From NCBI GenBank assembly GCA_039105265.1, contig JAPFFF010000055.1, positions 372,001-436,000 of the forward strand: a stretch of 64,000 nt of DNA, given 5' to 3'. Position 1 is the first letter of the stretch. The number at the start of each line of letters is the position of its first letter. The notes under the pieces are model-generated. The model was not told where the DNA came from, did not search any database, and saw only the letters and a list, made by a program, of their open reading frames with translations. Shown one piece after another: positions 40,674 through 49,210 of this stretch. The position numbers and the translations under genes were made by a program. This DNA comes from Tritrichomonas musculus (lineage: Eukaryota; Parabasalia; Tritrichomonadida; Tritrichomonadidae).

Positions 40674-42542
40674 ATGGAGAAGATAGTAATAGGCATTGAC
40701 CTGGGAACTACATACTCATCCGTTTCATACCATCAAGCGGGTAAAGTAATTTTAATCGAAAACAAAAGCGGTAACTACAGAGTTCCATCTATTATTCATT
40801 TTGGTACAGATGATGAAGATGAAGAAGAGCAAGAAGAGCAAGATGAAAAAGAAAAATTCAAATTAGATATAGGGGAATGCGCCAAAGAATTTTTAAGTTT
40901 TGATCCAAAAAATACAATATATGATACTAAACGAATGATTGGTCGCCAATACGATGATCCAGAAATACAAAAGCTGATACCCACTTGGCCATTTCAAATT
41001 GAAAAGAATGACGCAGACGGCAAAATCTTAATTAACCTCGATAAATTTGGCATAAAAATTGAACCATACAAAGTGTCCGGTTTCCTTTTAAAACATCTTG
41101 TCAAAATAGGAAACGAACATTTGAAACAAGAGCAAAAGACAAACGAAGTCATCATTACAATTCCGGCGAATTTCTGTGACGAACAACGAAAAGAAACAAA
41201 ACTTGCAGCTGAATTTGCCGGTTTGAAAGTTCTCAAATTATTGAATGAACCAACCGCCGCAGGAATTGATTACGGATTGTCTGAAAAATCAGATGAAAAA
41301 CGTCTTGCTGTTATTTTCGATTTCGGAGGTGGAACGCTGGACGTTTCTCTTGTATCAATCAAAGGAACTGACATCAAAATCATACGAACAGACGGCGACA
41401 TGTTTTTAGGCGGACGAAACTTTGATGAAAATGTTGTTGAATATTTGATTGATAGATTAGGACTTCAAGAATATCTCAAAGATGAGAAAACGCGATCTAG
41501 AAGAATGAAAATTTTGAGAGAAAAAGCGGTTTATGTCAAAGAAAAATTGTCAGAAAAAATATCTGCAAAAATCAACATTGAATTCAATGAAGAGTTGCAA
41601 TTTCCAGTCACCGTAAAATTGAGTGATTTTGAAAATACTAATCAAAGCTTGATTGATAGAATTTGTGATCCTGTGAAGAGATTGCTTGAATTGTCCAAAA
41701 CTGATAAAAATCAAATAAATAGCATCATTCTTGTCGGTGGTTCATCGAACATGAAATTTGTCAAGCGAAAACTTCATGAGTTTTTTGATAAAGATCCAAT
41801 TATGTATGCAAATTCTGGTGCTGCTGTTGCAAGAGGTGCAGCATATGTTGCATCTCAGGTTGCCACTTCGAATGATGATCTGTTTAAATCTGTCAATTTT
41901 GAATATAAAGATGTCGCTTCATATTCTATCGGCGTGCAAACTATCGGCGGCAGAGTATCACGAATCATTGAAAAAGGGGATATATTACCTGTGAATAAAA
42001 ATGGCGATTTCGGAACGGTTTATTATCGGCAAGATAAAATTGAAATTAGAATTTATGAAGGCCCTTCTGAAAAAGTGGAAGATGATTATTTATTGGGTGA
42101 ATTTGTTGTTGAAAATATCCCTCCTTCTGAAAAGTTTATCCCTTTCTGTGTCGCTCTCAGTTTGGATAAAAATGGAATATTGTCAGCATCAGTGAAGCTT
42201 GGAGAGGGCGATATTCAAAATGAGCAACAATTTGAATTAAAAAGAATTAAAAATAATGAAATTAATCATATGTTCAAAAGTGAGGATTTAGTTTATTTGA
42301 ACAAAAAGATTTTTTTGGACAATATGAATAGTTTTATTAAATATAACAACAGTGTGTTAATTCGTTGCTTGCAATATACAGCCTTACATAAATTGATCTC
42401 TCAAATAAAATTTTATGAAAATGATTTGGATAGCTTTGATCTTGCAGATATTCATATTTGCTTATTGGATATGCTTAAAAAGTATATATGCCAATATGGT
42501 GATAGCCTTCCTGATTTTTTTGTAATTTTGCCATTAGATTAA
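40674..42542 (+). CDS. Divergent Hsp70-family chaperone
   Basis: This 622-residue protein carries the Hsp70 nucleotide-binding domain: GIDLGTTYS at 7-15, the YDTKRMIGR segment, a second phosphate motif in VIFDFGGGTLDVSL, and the adenosine motif LVGGSSNMKFVKRKL. An acidic insertion of about 20 residues (DDEDEEEQEEQDEK) follows the first strand pair. The substrate-binding beta domain is shorter and diverged from about 400 on, with a reduced helical lid. The protein ends FVILPLD, so the cytosolic EEVD and ER KDEL tails are both absent. There is no N-terminal targeting sequence. A cytosolic, specialised Hsp70 is inferred. The ATPase motifs look intact. Confidence 0.92.
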   Translation: MEKIVIGIDLGTTYSSVSYHQAGKVILIENKSGNYRVPSIIHFGTDDEDEEEQEEQDEKEKFKLDIGECAKEFLSFDPKNTIYDTKRMIGRQYDDPEIQKLIPTWPFQIEKNDADGKILINLDKFGIKIEPYKVSGFLLKHLVKIGNEHLKQEQKTNEVIITIPANFCDEQRKETKLAAEFAGLKVLKLLNEPTAAGIDYGLSEKSDEKRLAVIFDFGGGTLDVSLVSIKGTDIKIIRTDGDMFLGGRNFDENVVEYLIDRLGLQEYLKDEKTRSRRMKILREKAVYVKEKLSEKISAKINIEFNEELQFPVTVKLSDFENTNQSLIDRICDPVKRLLELSKTDKNQINSIILVGGSSNMKFVKRKLHEFFDKDPIMYANSGAAVARGAAYVASQVATSNDDLFKSVNFEYKDVASYSIGVQTIGGRVSRIIEKGDILPVNKNGDFGTVYYRQDKIEIRIYEGPSEKVEDDYLLGEFVVENIPPSEKFIPFCVALSLDKNGILSASVKLGEGDIQNEQQFELKRIKNNEINHMFKSEDLVYLNKKIFLDNMNSFIKYNNSVLIRCLQYTALHKLISQIKFYENDLDSFDLADIHICLLDMLKKYICQYGDSLPDFFVILPLD

Positions 42543-42640
42543 GTCAAATTTAGATGTTCATTCTTATATTAAAATATAGCTTATTTAAAAAAAAGGCATA
42601 TAAAAAATTTTTTTTAAATAAAAATAAAATCATTTAAATA

Positions 42641-42737
42641 AAGTGTGTCCACTATTAGGAAAGTTAAAATTGTGAAAACTCATTCAATATTTCTATGAGT
42701 TTATTCAAAAAATACTTTCTTAATTGTGGACGCACTT
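42641..42737. mobile_element. 97-bp mini-MITE
   Basis: The end AAGTGTGTCCACTATTAG and the complement of AAGTGCGTCCACAATTAA form a 24-bp inverted repeat with three mismatches. It is flanked by TA at 42639-42640 and 42738-42739. This is very short, so the element could fold almost entirely into one hairpin. Confidence 0.65.
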
Positions 42738-43089
42738 TACAATTTCATTCAATTTAGTATTGTTTTATTTCAAGTTCTCTTTTTTATACTTTCAGAAATT
42801 TTGCTGCCAGTTCTTCTGTCTTTGTGAATTTATTATAATAGGACTTTTTTTTTTTTTTTTTGATTCTGAATTTGAAGTCATCAGTCCGCAGCCAAAAAGT
42901 TTTGCAGGTAAAATGGAGTGAATGATATCCCATTTGTAGTAAAGGTGATCTCGTATGATTTCTAAGAAGTATTATTTGACTAGTTCTTTAATGAAGAGGA
43001 GCATATTGTTCCAATTTTGACAGATTTGCAAATGGAATTCAATGAATTTTGCCTTATCAAAGTATCAAAATGAAGAGTTTTTTGTCTCT

Positions 43090-43260
43090 TCAAATAATGG
43101 AAAAAGGATGAGTCTCGCAGGACCTTGATATCTTGGATTCAAATGAGATGGTTTCTAAACGTTCGCAATGATAAAATGCACAATTGTTGACTTCTTTGTT
43201 ATATGGATGGATTTTGATGCTCGCTATGCAGCGCATTACATAAATGATGCCGTTGAAGAC
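43090..43260 (-). pseudogene. Possible LRR relic
   Basis: A minus-strand frame reads NNCAFYHCERLETISFE, which fits one BspA-type repeat (NAFYNCxxLxxIxF). Flanking sequence is degenerate and no start or further clear repeat is found. The evidence is weak. Confidence 0.3.
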
Positions 43261-44283
43261 GTTATTACCACCGTTATTCACCCTTATAAAGCAAAAATCA
43301 TCCAAAAGCTGAGGAAATGTTTTTTTTTTGTTGTGAAATTTCTTCTTTTCGAAGATTACAAATATGATCTTCATTCTGTTCAACTCTATCCGGTAGCTGC
43401 ATGCTCTCAACCTTACTGAGACAGAATGAATATTTTTCAATGAACTCAAGTTCTGAGTTGGTTGAACGCCTGGCTGCTTTCAGTTTGTCATTTAAATGAT
43501 ATTTATTTTTTATTTAGCAATCAAATTTGTCACTTGATTAACTTCCATTTTCAATAAGGAGGTCTTTATTATATAAATGGATGCTCTGCAGTGATATTCT
43601 AATATTGATCAAATAGTGGAGACGACGATGCAACCCTTATCCAGGTTTTTAATGCACGTTAAGATTTCAAGTCTCTTGATATGTGTATTACAAAAAAAAT
43701 TATATTTATAAAATTAATAATGTTCAGTAGATATATTTAATTTTTTTATTATATCATCATTTTTATAAAAATTAATCGAGATATTAATAATAAAACCTTT
43801 TTGTAAACAAATTTAATTTTTTGAAAAGTCATTCAATTAATTAAAACAATATATTTATTTTAATAAATGGTAATTCTTAAATATTTATTTAAAATAATTG
43901 ATATAACTAAATTTATATTTTAAATAAATAAATTATATTTTGTTAATTATATTTTTTAGAAAATTAACATACAATAAGAATTTGAGTGCATTTAAAAAAT
44001 TGAATAAGTAAAAAAACTTCTCAAAATTGAATAAATTATGTAATATCAAGTCATAATTTAGACATCATGTCATATAACATTCGTTATAAAAAAAATTTTT
44101 TGGATCAAAAAATATATCAAACTCAGATATTTATTTTATTAAGAAAATAAAATATTTTCAAAATTGGCTTCTTCAGAAAATTCAAAAAAACTCAATTCAT
44201 CATAACCATTCAATATTGAATTCATCGTAAAATATCGTTCTTAGAAAAAAATCAAGAATAGATATGAGTGTTCATTTAATAGA
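43261..44283. other. AT-rich intergenic region
   Basis: No supported gene is seen. Overlapping ORFs on both strands around 43170-43450 show no recognisable family. Confidence 0.5.
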
Positions 44284-45135
44284 ATGACAGAGAATATTCC
44301 TAACTCAAGCGATAAATTAGATCAGCCAAAAAAGCCGTCGAATTATGATAATCGAAAAGAAAAGCTAAGCAAAAAAAATGATTTTTCAGAAAAAAAATTA
44401 AAACAAGCTCGAAAAGCATCCAATCAAAAAAAGATTATTCGTTCTTTTCGTAAAATTGGAAGATGTTTAAATTTTGCAGCAACAAGCGAAATACCAACTG
44501 AAGGTCTTTTCAACGTTTGTTTAATATTAATAAACTTCGAAAATGATAAACGTAATCCAAAAATCGGTACAATGAATGATGGTTATATAGTTGGTCTTAA
44601 CCTCCACAGACTAGGGTTCAAAGTATTTTACTTATATAATTGTGAAAGTAGTAAATATACAGAATTTATTCAATTCTTTTTAAGGAATACTTTACAACAG
44701 ATAACAATTTTTTATTCAGGTCGGGACACAATTATTAATGATATACACAAAATTGAGTTTAAAGATAAAAGTATCGATTGTGACGAATTCAGTAAAATAA
44801 TTTCAGAAAACTACAATAACAAATGTAAAGTTGTTTTATTTTCTGATTGTATGGCAGGAGGTTCAGTCTTTGGTAATAGTTTCTTTTCAAATTTAGATAA
44901 AAAATCCAAAATTGTTTCTTTTTATATTACTAAAGAAAAAGATCAAATTCATGCGTTAGATAAAAGAATAAATGGAAAATATACTTTTTACTTATGTAAA
45001 TTCATTTACGAATGTCCAGATATAACTCCTGAAAGGCTTGTTGAAAGAATGAATCCATTTATCAAATCATCAAAAGAGACCTTTGTTTCTGAAGTTTCAA
45101 ACATGGAATTACAACACATATCAATATTCAAATGA
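44284..45135 (+). CDS. Caspase-like protein lacking catalytic residues
   Basis: This 283-residue protein has a basic, disordered N-terminus (1-75). A caspase-hemoglobinase-type alpha/beta fold follows. NVCLILINFENDKRNPKIGTM corresponds to the first strand, GYIVGLNLHRLGFKVFYLYN to the helix-strand pair of metacaspases, and TIFYSGRDTIIND to the strand ending in the catalytic FYSGHGT. VVLFSDCMAGGSVFGNS corresponds to the strand ending in DxCHSGS. The catalytic His is replaced by R147. The position of the catalytic Cys, before HSG, is M190, although an adjacent C189 remains. It is probably a proteolytically inactive family member with a binding or regulatory role. The assignment rests on motif order and spacing. 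Confidence 0.65.
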   Translation: MTENIPNSSDKLDQPKKPSNYDNRKEKLSKKNDFSEKKLKQARKASNQKKIIRSFRKIGRCLNFAATSEIPTEGLFNVCLILINFENDKRNPKIGTMNDGYIVGLNLHRLGFKVFYLYNCESSKYTEFIQFFLRNTLQQITIFYSGRDTIINDIHKIEFKDKSIDCDEFSKIISENYNNKCKVVLFSDCMAGGSVFGNSFFSNLDKKSKIVSFYITKEKDQIHALDKRINGKYTFYLCKFIYECPDITPERLVERMNPFIKSSKETFVSEVSNMELQHISIFK

Positions 45136-45431
45136 ATGGTTTTGATATATTTCAATGTTTTAATATGTTATTAGTTTATTTTTATAAATAGAAATTTTAA
45201 TTTAATTTTATACTTCCTAAACTGTTTCCTTGCAATTTTTTTTAACATGATTGAAATTTCATTAATCCATTTGATTTTAGGATATAAAAAAAGAAATAAT
45301 TTTACTATTTAAAAAAATATTACTGTTTTTATTAATTAAAAATTATTAATTTATTGATTTTTATTTATTATATTGCAAGATAATTGAGAATAATTAAAGA
45401 AAAAAATTGATAAAAAAAAGACCGTTATTTT
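45136..45431. other. Short intergenic region
   Basis: Nothing is seen beyond AT-rich sequence. Confidence 0.6.
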
Positions 45432-45950
45432 TTTTCGAATAAATCAAGAAGGAGAAGACGAGAACATTAAAACAGCGAGAGAACAACTTGCTAATAATGT
45501 TGATTATTTTGTGTCACATGCAAGTAACCTTGAATATTATAATCTGCTTGGAATCAATATTAAAATTGTTATGAAAACGTTTGTTACTCCAAAAAATTGA
45601 GGAAGCAAAATTTCTGTCATTTATCTCAATAGAAAACAATTCAAATCTTTCAAAGAACAATTACCTGATGAAAAATTTAACTTGTTCGAAATTGCTAATC
45701 TCGCATTCTATGCAATGGATGCATTGAATTACTGGCGTTACGGTTCTTTACTTCAATGTTCGGAATTAACCTCGAAAAGGGAGAAGAACAATATATGAAC
45801 AATTTTGAATATAAGAAAAATCAAGAAAAAGGAAGAAAACTAATGAAAAAATTCTTGAATGAAATTCCTGATTTGAATTGTTCTTATTTAGTAAGAATTG
45901 AGATACCAGAAAATGAAAGATGTACCATTTCTATCATTCCATTTTTATAA
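45432..45950 (+). pseudogene. Degenerate gene of unknown family
   Basis: Well-composed peptide segments follow one another on the plus strand. One is TAREQLANNVDYFVSHASN, then a TGA or TAG stop near 45597, then QFKSFKEQLPDEKFNLFEIA and NLAFYAMDALNYWRYGSLL. After a frame change comes EYKKNQEKGRKLMKKFLNE to the stop at 45948. The composition is that of real protein and unlike the flanks. At least one stop and one frameshift disable it. I do not recognise the family. Confidence 0.5.
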
Positions 45951-46043
45951 GTTTTTTTAAATTGTGTTAATTAAATAAAGAAAAAGTAATGATCAAATGT
46001 TTTTTAATTTATTTAAATCAAACTAAATATGATTTTTCATTAA

Positions 46044-48383
46044 TTATTTCCTGAGATGTGCTGGAATCATAATAAATGCTAGCTCTGTGACAGAAAAATA
46101 TAGCAAGTCTTTCTTCAAATCTTTTGATTGAATCACAGAGTTTTCATCAATTTCAATTATTTTGAGATTATCACAGAAATCAAATGCAGCATTTTTAATT
46201 TCTGGCAAATTTGAAGGAATGCAAAGACTATCAATCAGTGTGCCACTGAATGAGAACTTATCTAATCTTTGAAGTTGTGAATCTGGAGCAAAATCAACTC
46301 GACTAAGATGAATGCAATTAGCAAATGCATTTTCACAAATTTGCTCAACTTGAGGTGGAATAAATATGCTATTAATTAATGATTTGTTGAGTGCGCAATG
46401 TCCAATGATTTTTATAAATGGTGGAATTGTTACATAATATATTTTTCTACTTACAAAAACAAGCGTATCAAATTCTTCGCAGTCAACATTAGACTTCCCA
46501 ATTACAATGTCTTCATTATAATTTGCATAACGTTGATTGCCTGACATTATTATAACATTCTCCAGATTTGGTGTTTGTGAACACCAATTTTCCTTAAGTT
46601 CACAAACAGTTGATGGAATCATGATTCTTTTAATCATTGTATTCACAAACGCTTCATCTTTAATTACTTGAAGTTCTGAATCATGTGGAAATTCAACATG
46701 CTGAAGATTTTGGCATTCACAAAAAGTGTGATGTTCAATTTGAGTGACAAAATGTGGAATGAAAATCTTCTCAATTAATGAATAAGAAAATGCATGCTCG
46801 CCTATTTCTTTAAGTTCAGAATCAAAAGGAATATCAACCGTTTCAAGTTGTTTGCATTGCGAAAACGCTGCTTCACAAATCACTGAAATTTCTGAAGGAA
46901 TGACAACTTTTTCAATACTTGAATATTGAAATGCATCTTTTCCTATTATTTTGATACTTGGTGGAATTGTGACAGATTTAATGTCACGTGATGCAAAGAT
47001 AAGAATGTCATATTCTTCTTTTTCTGGATCTGATTTGCCAATCAAAAATTTGTCTTCAAACATTTGGATGTTTTGTTGTTCTTGTTGGATAACTGTTATT
47101 TTCGTCAAATTTTTAACGCAATTGTTCCAACCTTCTTCAAAATTACAAACACTTGAAGGAATTGTCAAACTTTCAATCGATGAACAATAGAACGCATCCT
47201 TCTCAATTGTTTGAAGTCTTGAATCTGGTGGAAATTCAACTTCTTTCAAATTTCCACAATAGAAAAAGCAACTTTCACAAATTTTTGTGATTTGTGAAGG
47301 AATGAAAATGCTTCCAATTGATGAATGAGAAAACGCTTCCCTTCCAATATGTTGAAGCTGTGAATTCTCTGGAAAAGAAACTGTTTGGAGTTGTTTGCAT
47401 CCACTAAAACAACTGTCGCCAATTTGTGTTATCGATGGATTGATGAAGATGCTATCAATAGATGAATTAGAGAATGCAAAAGACGATATTTGTTTTATAC
47501 TTGGTGGAATTGTGGCAGATTTAATGTCACGTGATGCAAAGATAAGAATGTCATATTCTTCTTTTTCTGGATCTGATTTGCCAATCAGCAATTTGTCTTC
47601 AAACATTTGAATGTTTTGTTGTTCTTGTTGAATAACTGTTATTTTCGTCAAATTCTTAACGCAATTGTTCCAACCTTCTTCAAAATTACAAACACTTGAA
47701 GGAATTGTCAAACTTTCAATCGATGAACAATAGAACGCATCCTTCTCAATTGTCTGAAGTTTTGAATCTGGTGGAAATTCAACTTCTTTCAAATTATCAC
47801 AATAAGAAAAAGCGCCTTGACCAATTTTTGTGATGTTCGATGTTGTGACAACTTGACTGACAATTGAAGAAGAAAACGCGCATGATGATATTTGTGTAAT
47901 AAATGATGGCAGGGTAACTTTTTCAATGTTTCTACATACGAAAATAAGATCATCATAGTTGTCACTTTTTTCATTCGTTTTCCCAAGTATCATTTGGTCA
48001 TTTAAACACATAAAATATGGATTGTTTGGCATTATTTTGACTTTTATGAAGTAGTTCGTTCTTCGACACCATTCTCCTTCAAATTTGCAAAATTGAGATG
48101 GAATTGTTATACTATAGATTGACGAATATGCAAAAGACTCGTTTTCAATTGTTCGAATTTCTGAATCTGCAGGAAAAGATATTGATCGAATTAATTTTTG
48201 GAATTTGAATGAACCCTCGTTTATGCTTGTAATTATAAAATTTTGGTTTTCATATGTAATCGACTTCGGAATAAAAATATTGCCATATGCTAGGTCATTT
48301 CCAATCACTCCAGCTGTCATGCTTTCTTTATTTAAGGCATATATGATTTTGTTTTGTTTGAAATTTATATTTGTGGAGAGCAT
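46044..48383 (-). CDS. BspA-like leucine-rich-repeat protein
   Basis: This 779-residue protein is closely related to the one at 4235-6013, with the same start region (a strand, then A.GIGNDLAYGNIFIPKSI in place of the IFIPRSI part). It has LRR_5 repeats such as SSIESLTIPSSVCNFEEGW and interspersed YDILIFASRDIKSATIPPSI segments. An internal duplication of about 181 codons (46.93-47.25 kb against 47.48-47.80 kb) is nearly identical in DNA. No signal peptide or membrane anchor is visible. The protein is intact and most likely belongs to the surface-associated or secreted TvBspA type. Its start lies about 90 bp from the putative left end of the Maverick, so its promoter may now adjoin the element. 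Confidence 0.85.
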   Translation of the reverse strand: MLSTNINFKQNKIIYALNKESMTAGVIGNDLAYGNIFIPKSITYENQNFIITSINEGSFKFQKLIRSISFPADSEIRTIENESFAYSSIYSITIPSQFCKFEGEWCRRTNYFIKVKIMPNNPYFMCLNDQMILGKTNEKSDNYDDLIFVCRNIEKVTLPSFITQISSCAFSSSIVSQVVTTSNITKIGQGAFSYCDNLKEVEFPPDSKLQTIEKDAFYCSSIESLTIPSSVCNFEEGWNNCVKNLTKITVIQQEQQNIQMFEDKLLIGKSDPEKEEYDILIFASRDIKSATIPPSIKQISSFAFSNSSIDSIFINPSITQIGDSCFSGCKQLQTVSFPENSQLQHIGREAFSHSSIGSIFIPSQITKICESCFFYCGNLKEVEFPPDSRLQTIEKDAFYCSSIESLTIPSSVCNFEEGWNNCVKNLTKITVIQQEQQNIQMFEDKFLIGKSDPEKEEYDILIFASRDIKSVTIPPSIKIIGKDAFQYSSIEKVVIPSEISVICEAAFSQCKQLETVDIPFDSELKEIGEHAFSYSLIEKIFIPHFVTQIEHHTFCECQNLQHVEFPHDSELQVIKDEAFVNTMIKRIMIPSTVCELKENWCSQTPNLENVIIMSGNQRYANYNEDIVIGKSNVDCEEFDTLVFVSRKIYYVTIPPFIKIIGHCALNKSLINSIFIPPQVEQICENAFANCIHLSRVDFAPDSQLQRLDKFSFSGTLIDSLCIPSNLPEIKNAAFDFCDNLKIIEIDENSVIQSKDLKKDLLYFSVTELAFIMIPAHLRK

Positions 48384-48765
48384 AAAATATAAATGGATTT
48401 TGAATTGTTAAATGGTCTTATTTTAAATAAAAAAAGAATGAATTAATATTAAAAGTAGTGTATATGAGATAAGCAGTGGGGGGTTAATAATTGTTGACGT
48501 CACATTACACAGTTATTCTATATATAATGATTTCACCTATCCACAACTCACTGCTTTTTAGAATCTATAATATCATTATTTTAATTCACGACTTATCCAC
48601 ATATAAATTTTTAATTCATAAATTTTGTTATATGCGATAATATTATTACAAATTTTTTTAAATTTTACAACACCACTGATTCATCACCCCTTCATAAATG
48701 ATTTTCATAAATTTCATCCTCAAATCTCAAAAGTCAAAAATTGAAATCATAAATTTTATGCGTAA

Positions 48766-49080
48766 ATGCAAAAATACATTAATTGAGAAGTCATTCAATT
48801 CATAATATTCGTTAGTAGCAAAAATGCAAAAATGCATTAATTGAGAAATCATTCAAATCATAAAATTCGTTAGTAGCAAAAATGCAAAAATGCAAGCTGC
48901 AAGAAATGCAAAATTGAATGAAAAAATGCATTAATTGAATATGATTTTACGGTTATTATTTGCAAAATTTTTTTAAAATCCGTTATTTGCAAAAATGCAT
49001 TAATTGAATACTCTCACAAATTATAAAATTTTTTAAAATCCGTTAGTAGCAAAAATGCATTAATTCAATACTCTCACAAA
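48766..49080. repeat. Iterated leader of the Polinton left end
   Basis: Two 58-bp units (48766-48823, 48824-48881) share the core GCATTAATTGAGAA, TCATTCAA and TTCGTTAGTAGCAAAA. Two further 60-bp units (48961-49020, 49021-49080) share TTTTTTAAAATCCGTTA, GCAAAAATGCATTAATT and CAATACTCTCACAAA. The palindrome AATGCATT occurs in almost every unit. It lies between the terminus and the polymerase gene. Confidence 0.85.
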
Positions 49081-49210
49081 TTAAAATTTTTTATAAATAA
49101 ACGTTCTCCAAATATTTTAAAAAATTAATTTTATCATTTATTTTTATATCACATGTCTCAAAAATAAATCAAATTAATTTTTATTTTTTTAAATTTTTAT
49201 TTCCACCTAA

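Noticed and set aside
48384-48474. Left Polinton border nearer to the LRR gene start
   Set aside because: No AG-starting GC-rich motif is seen before 48475, and the sequence there reads as the LRR gene's own upstream region.
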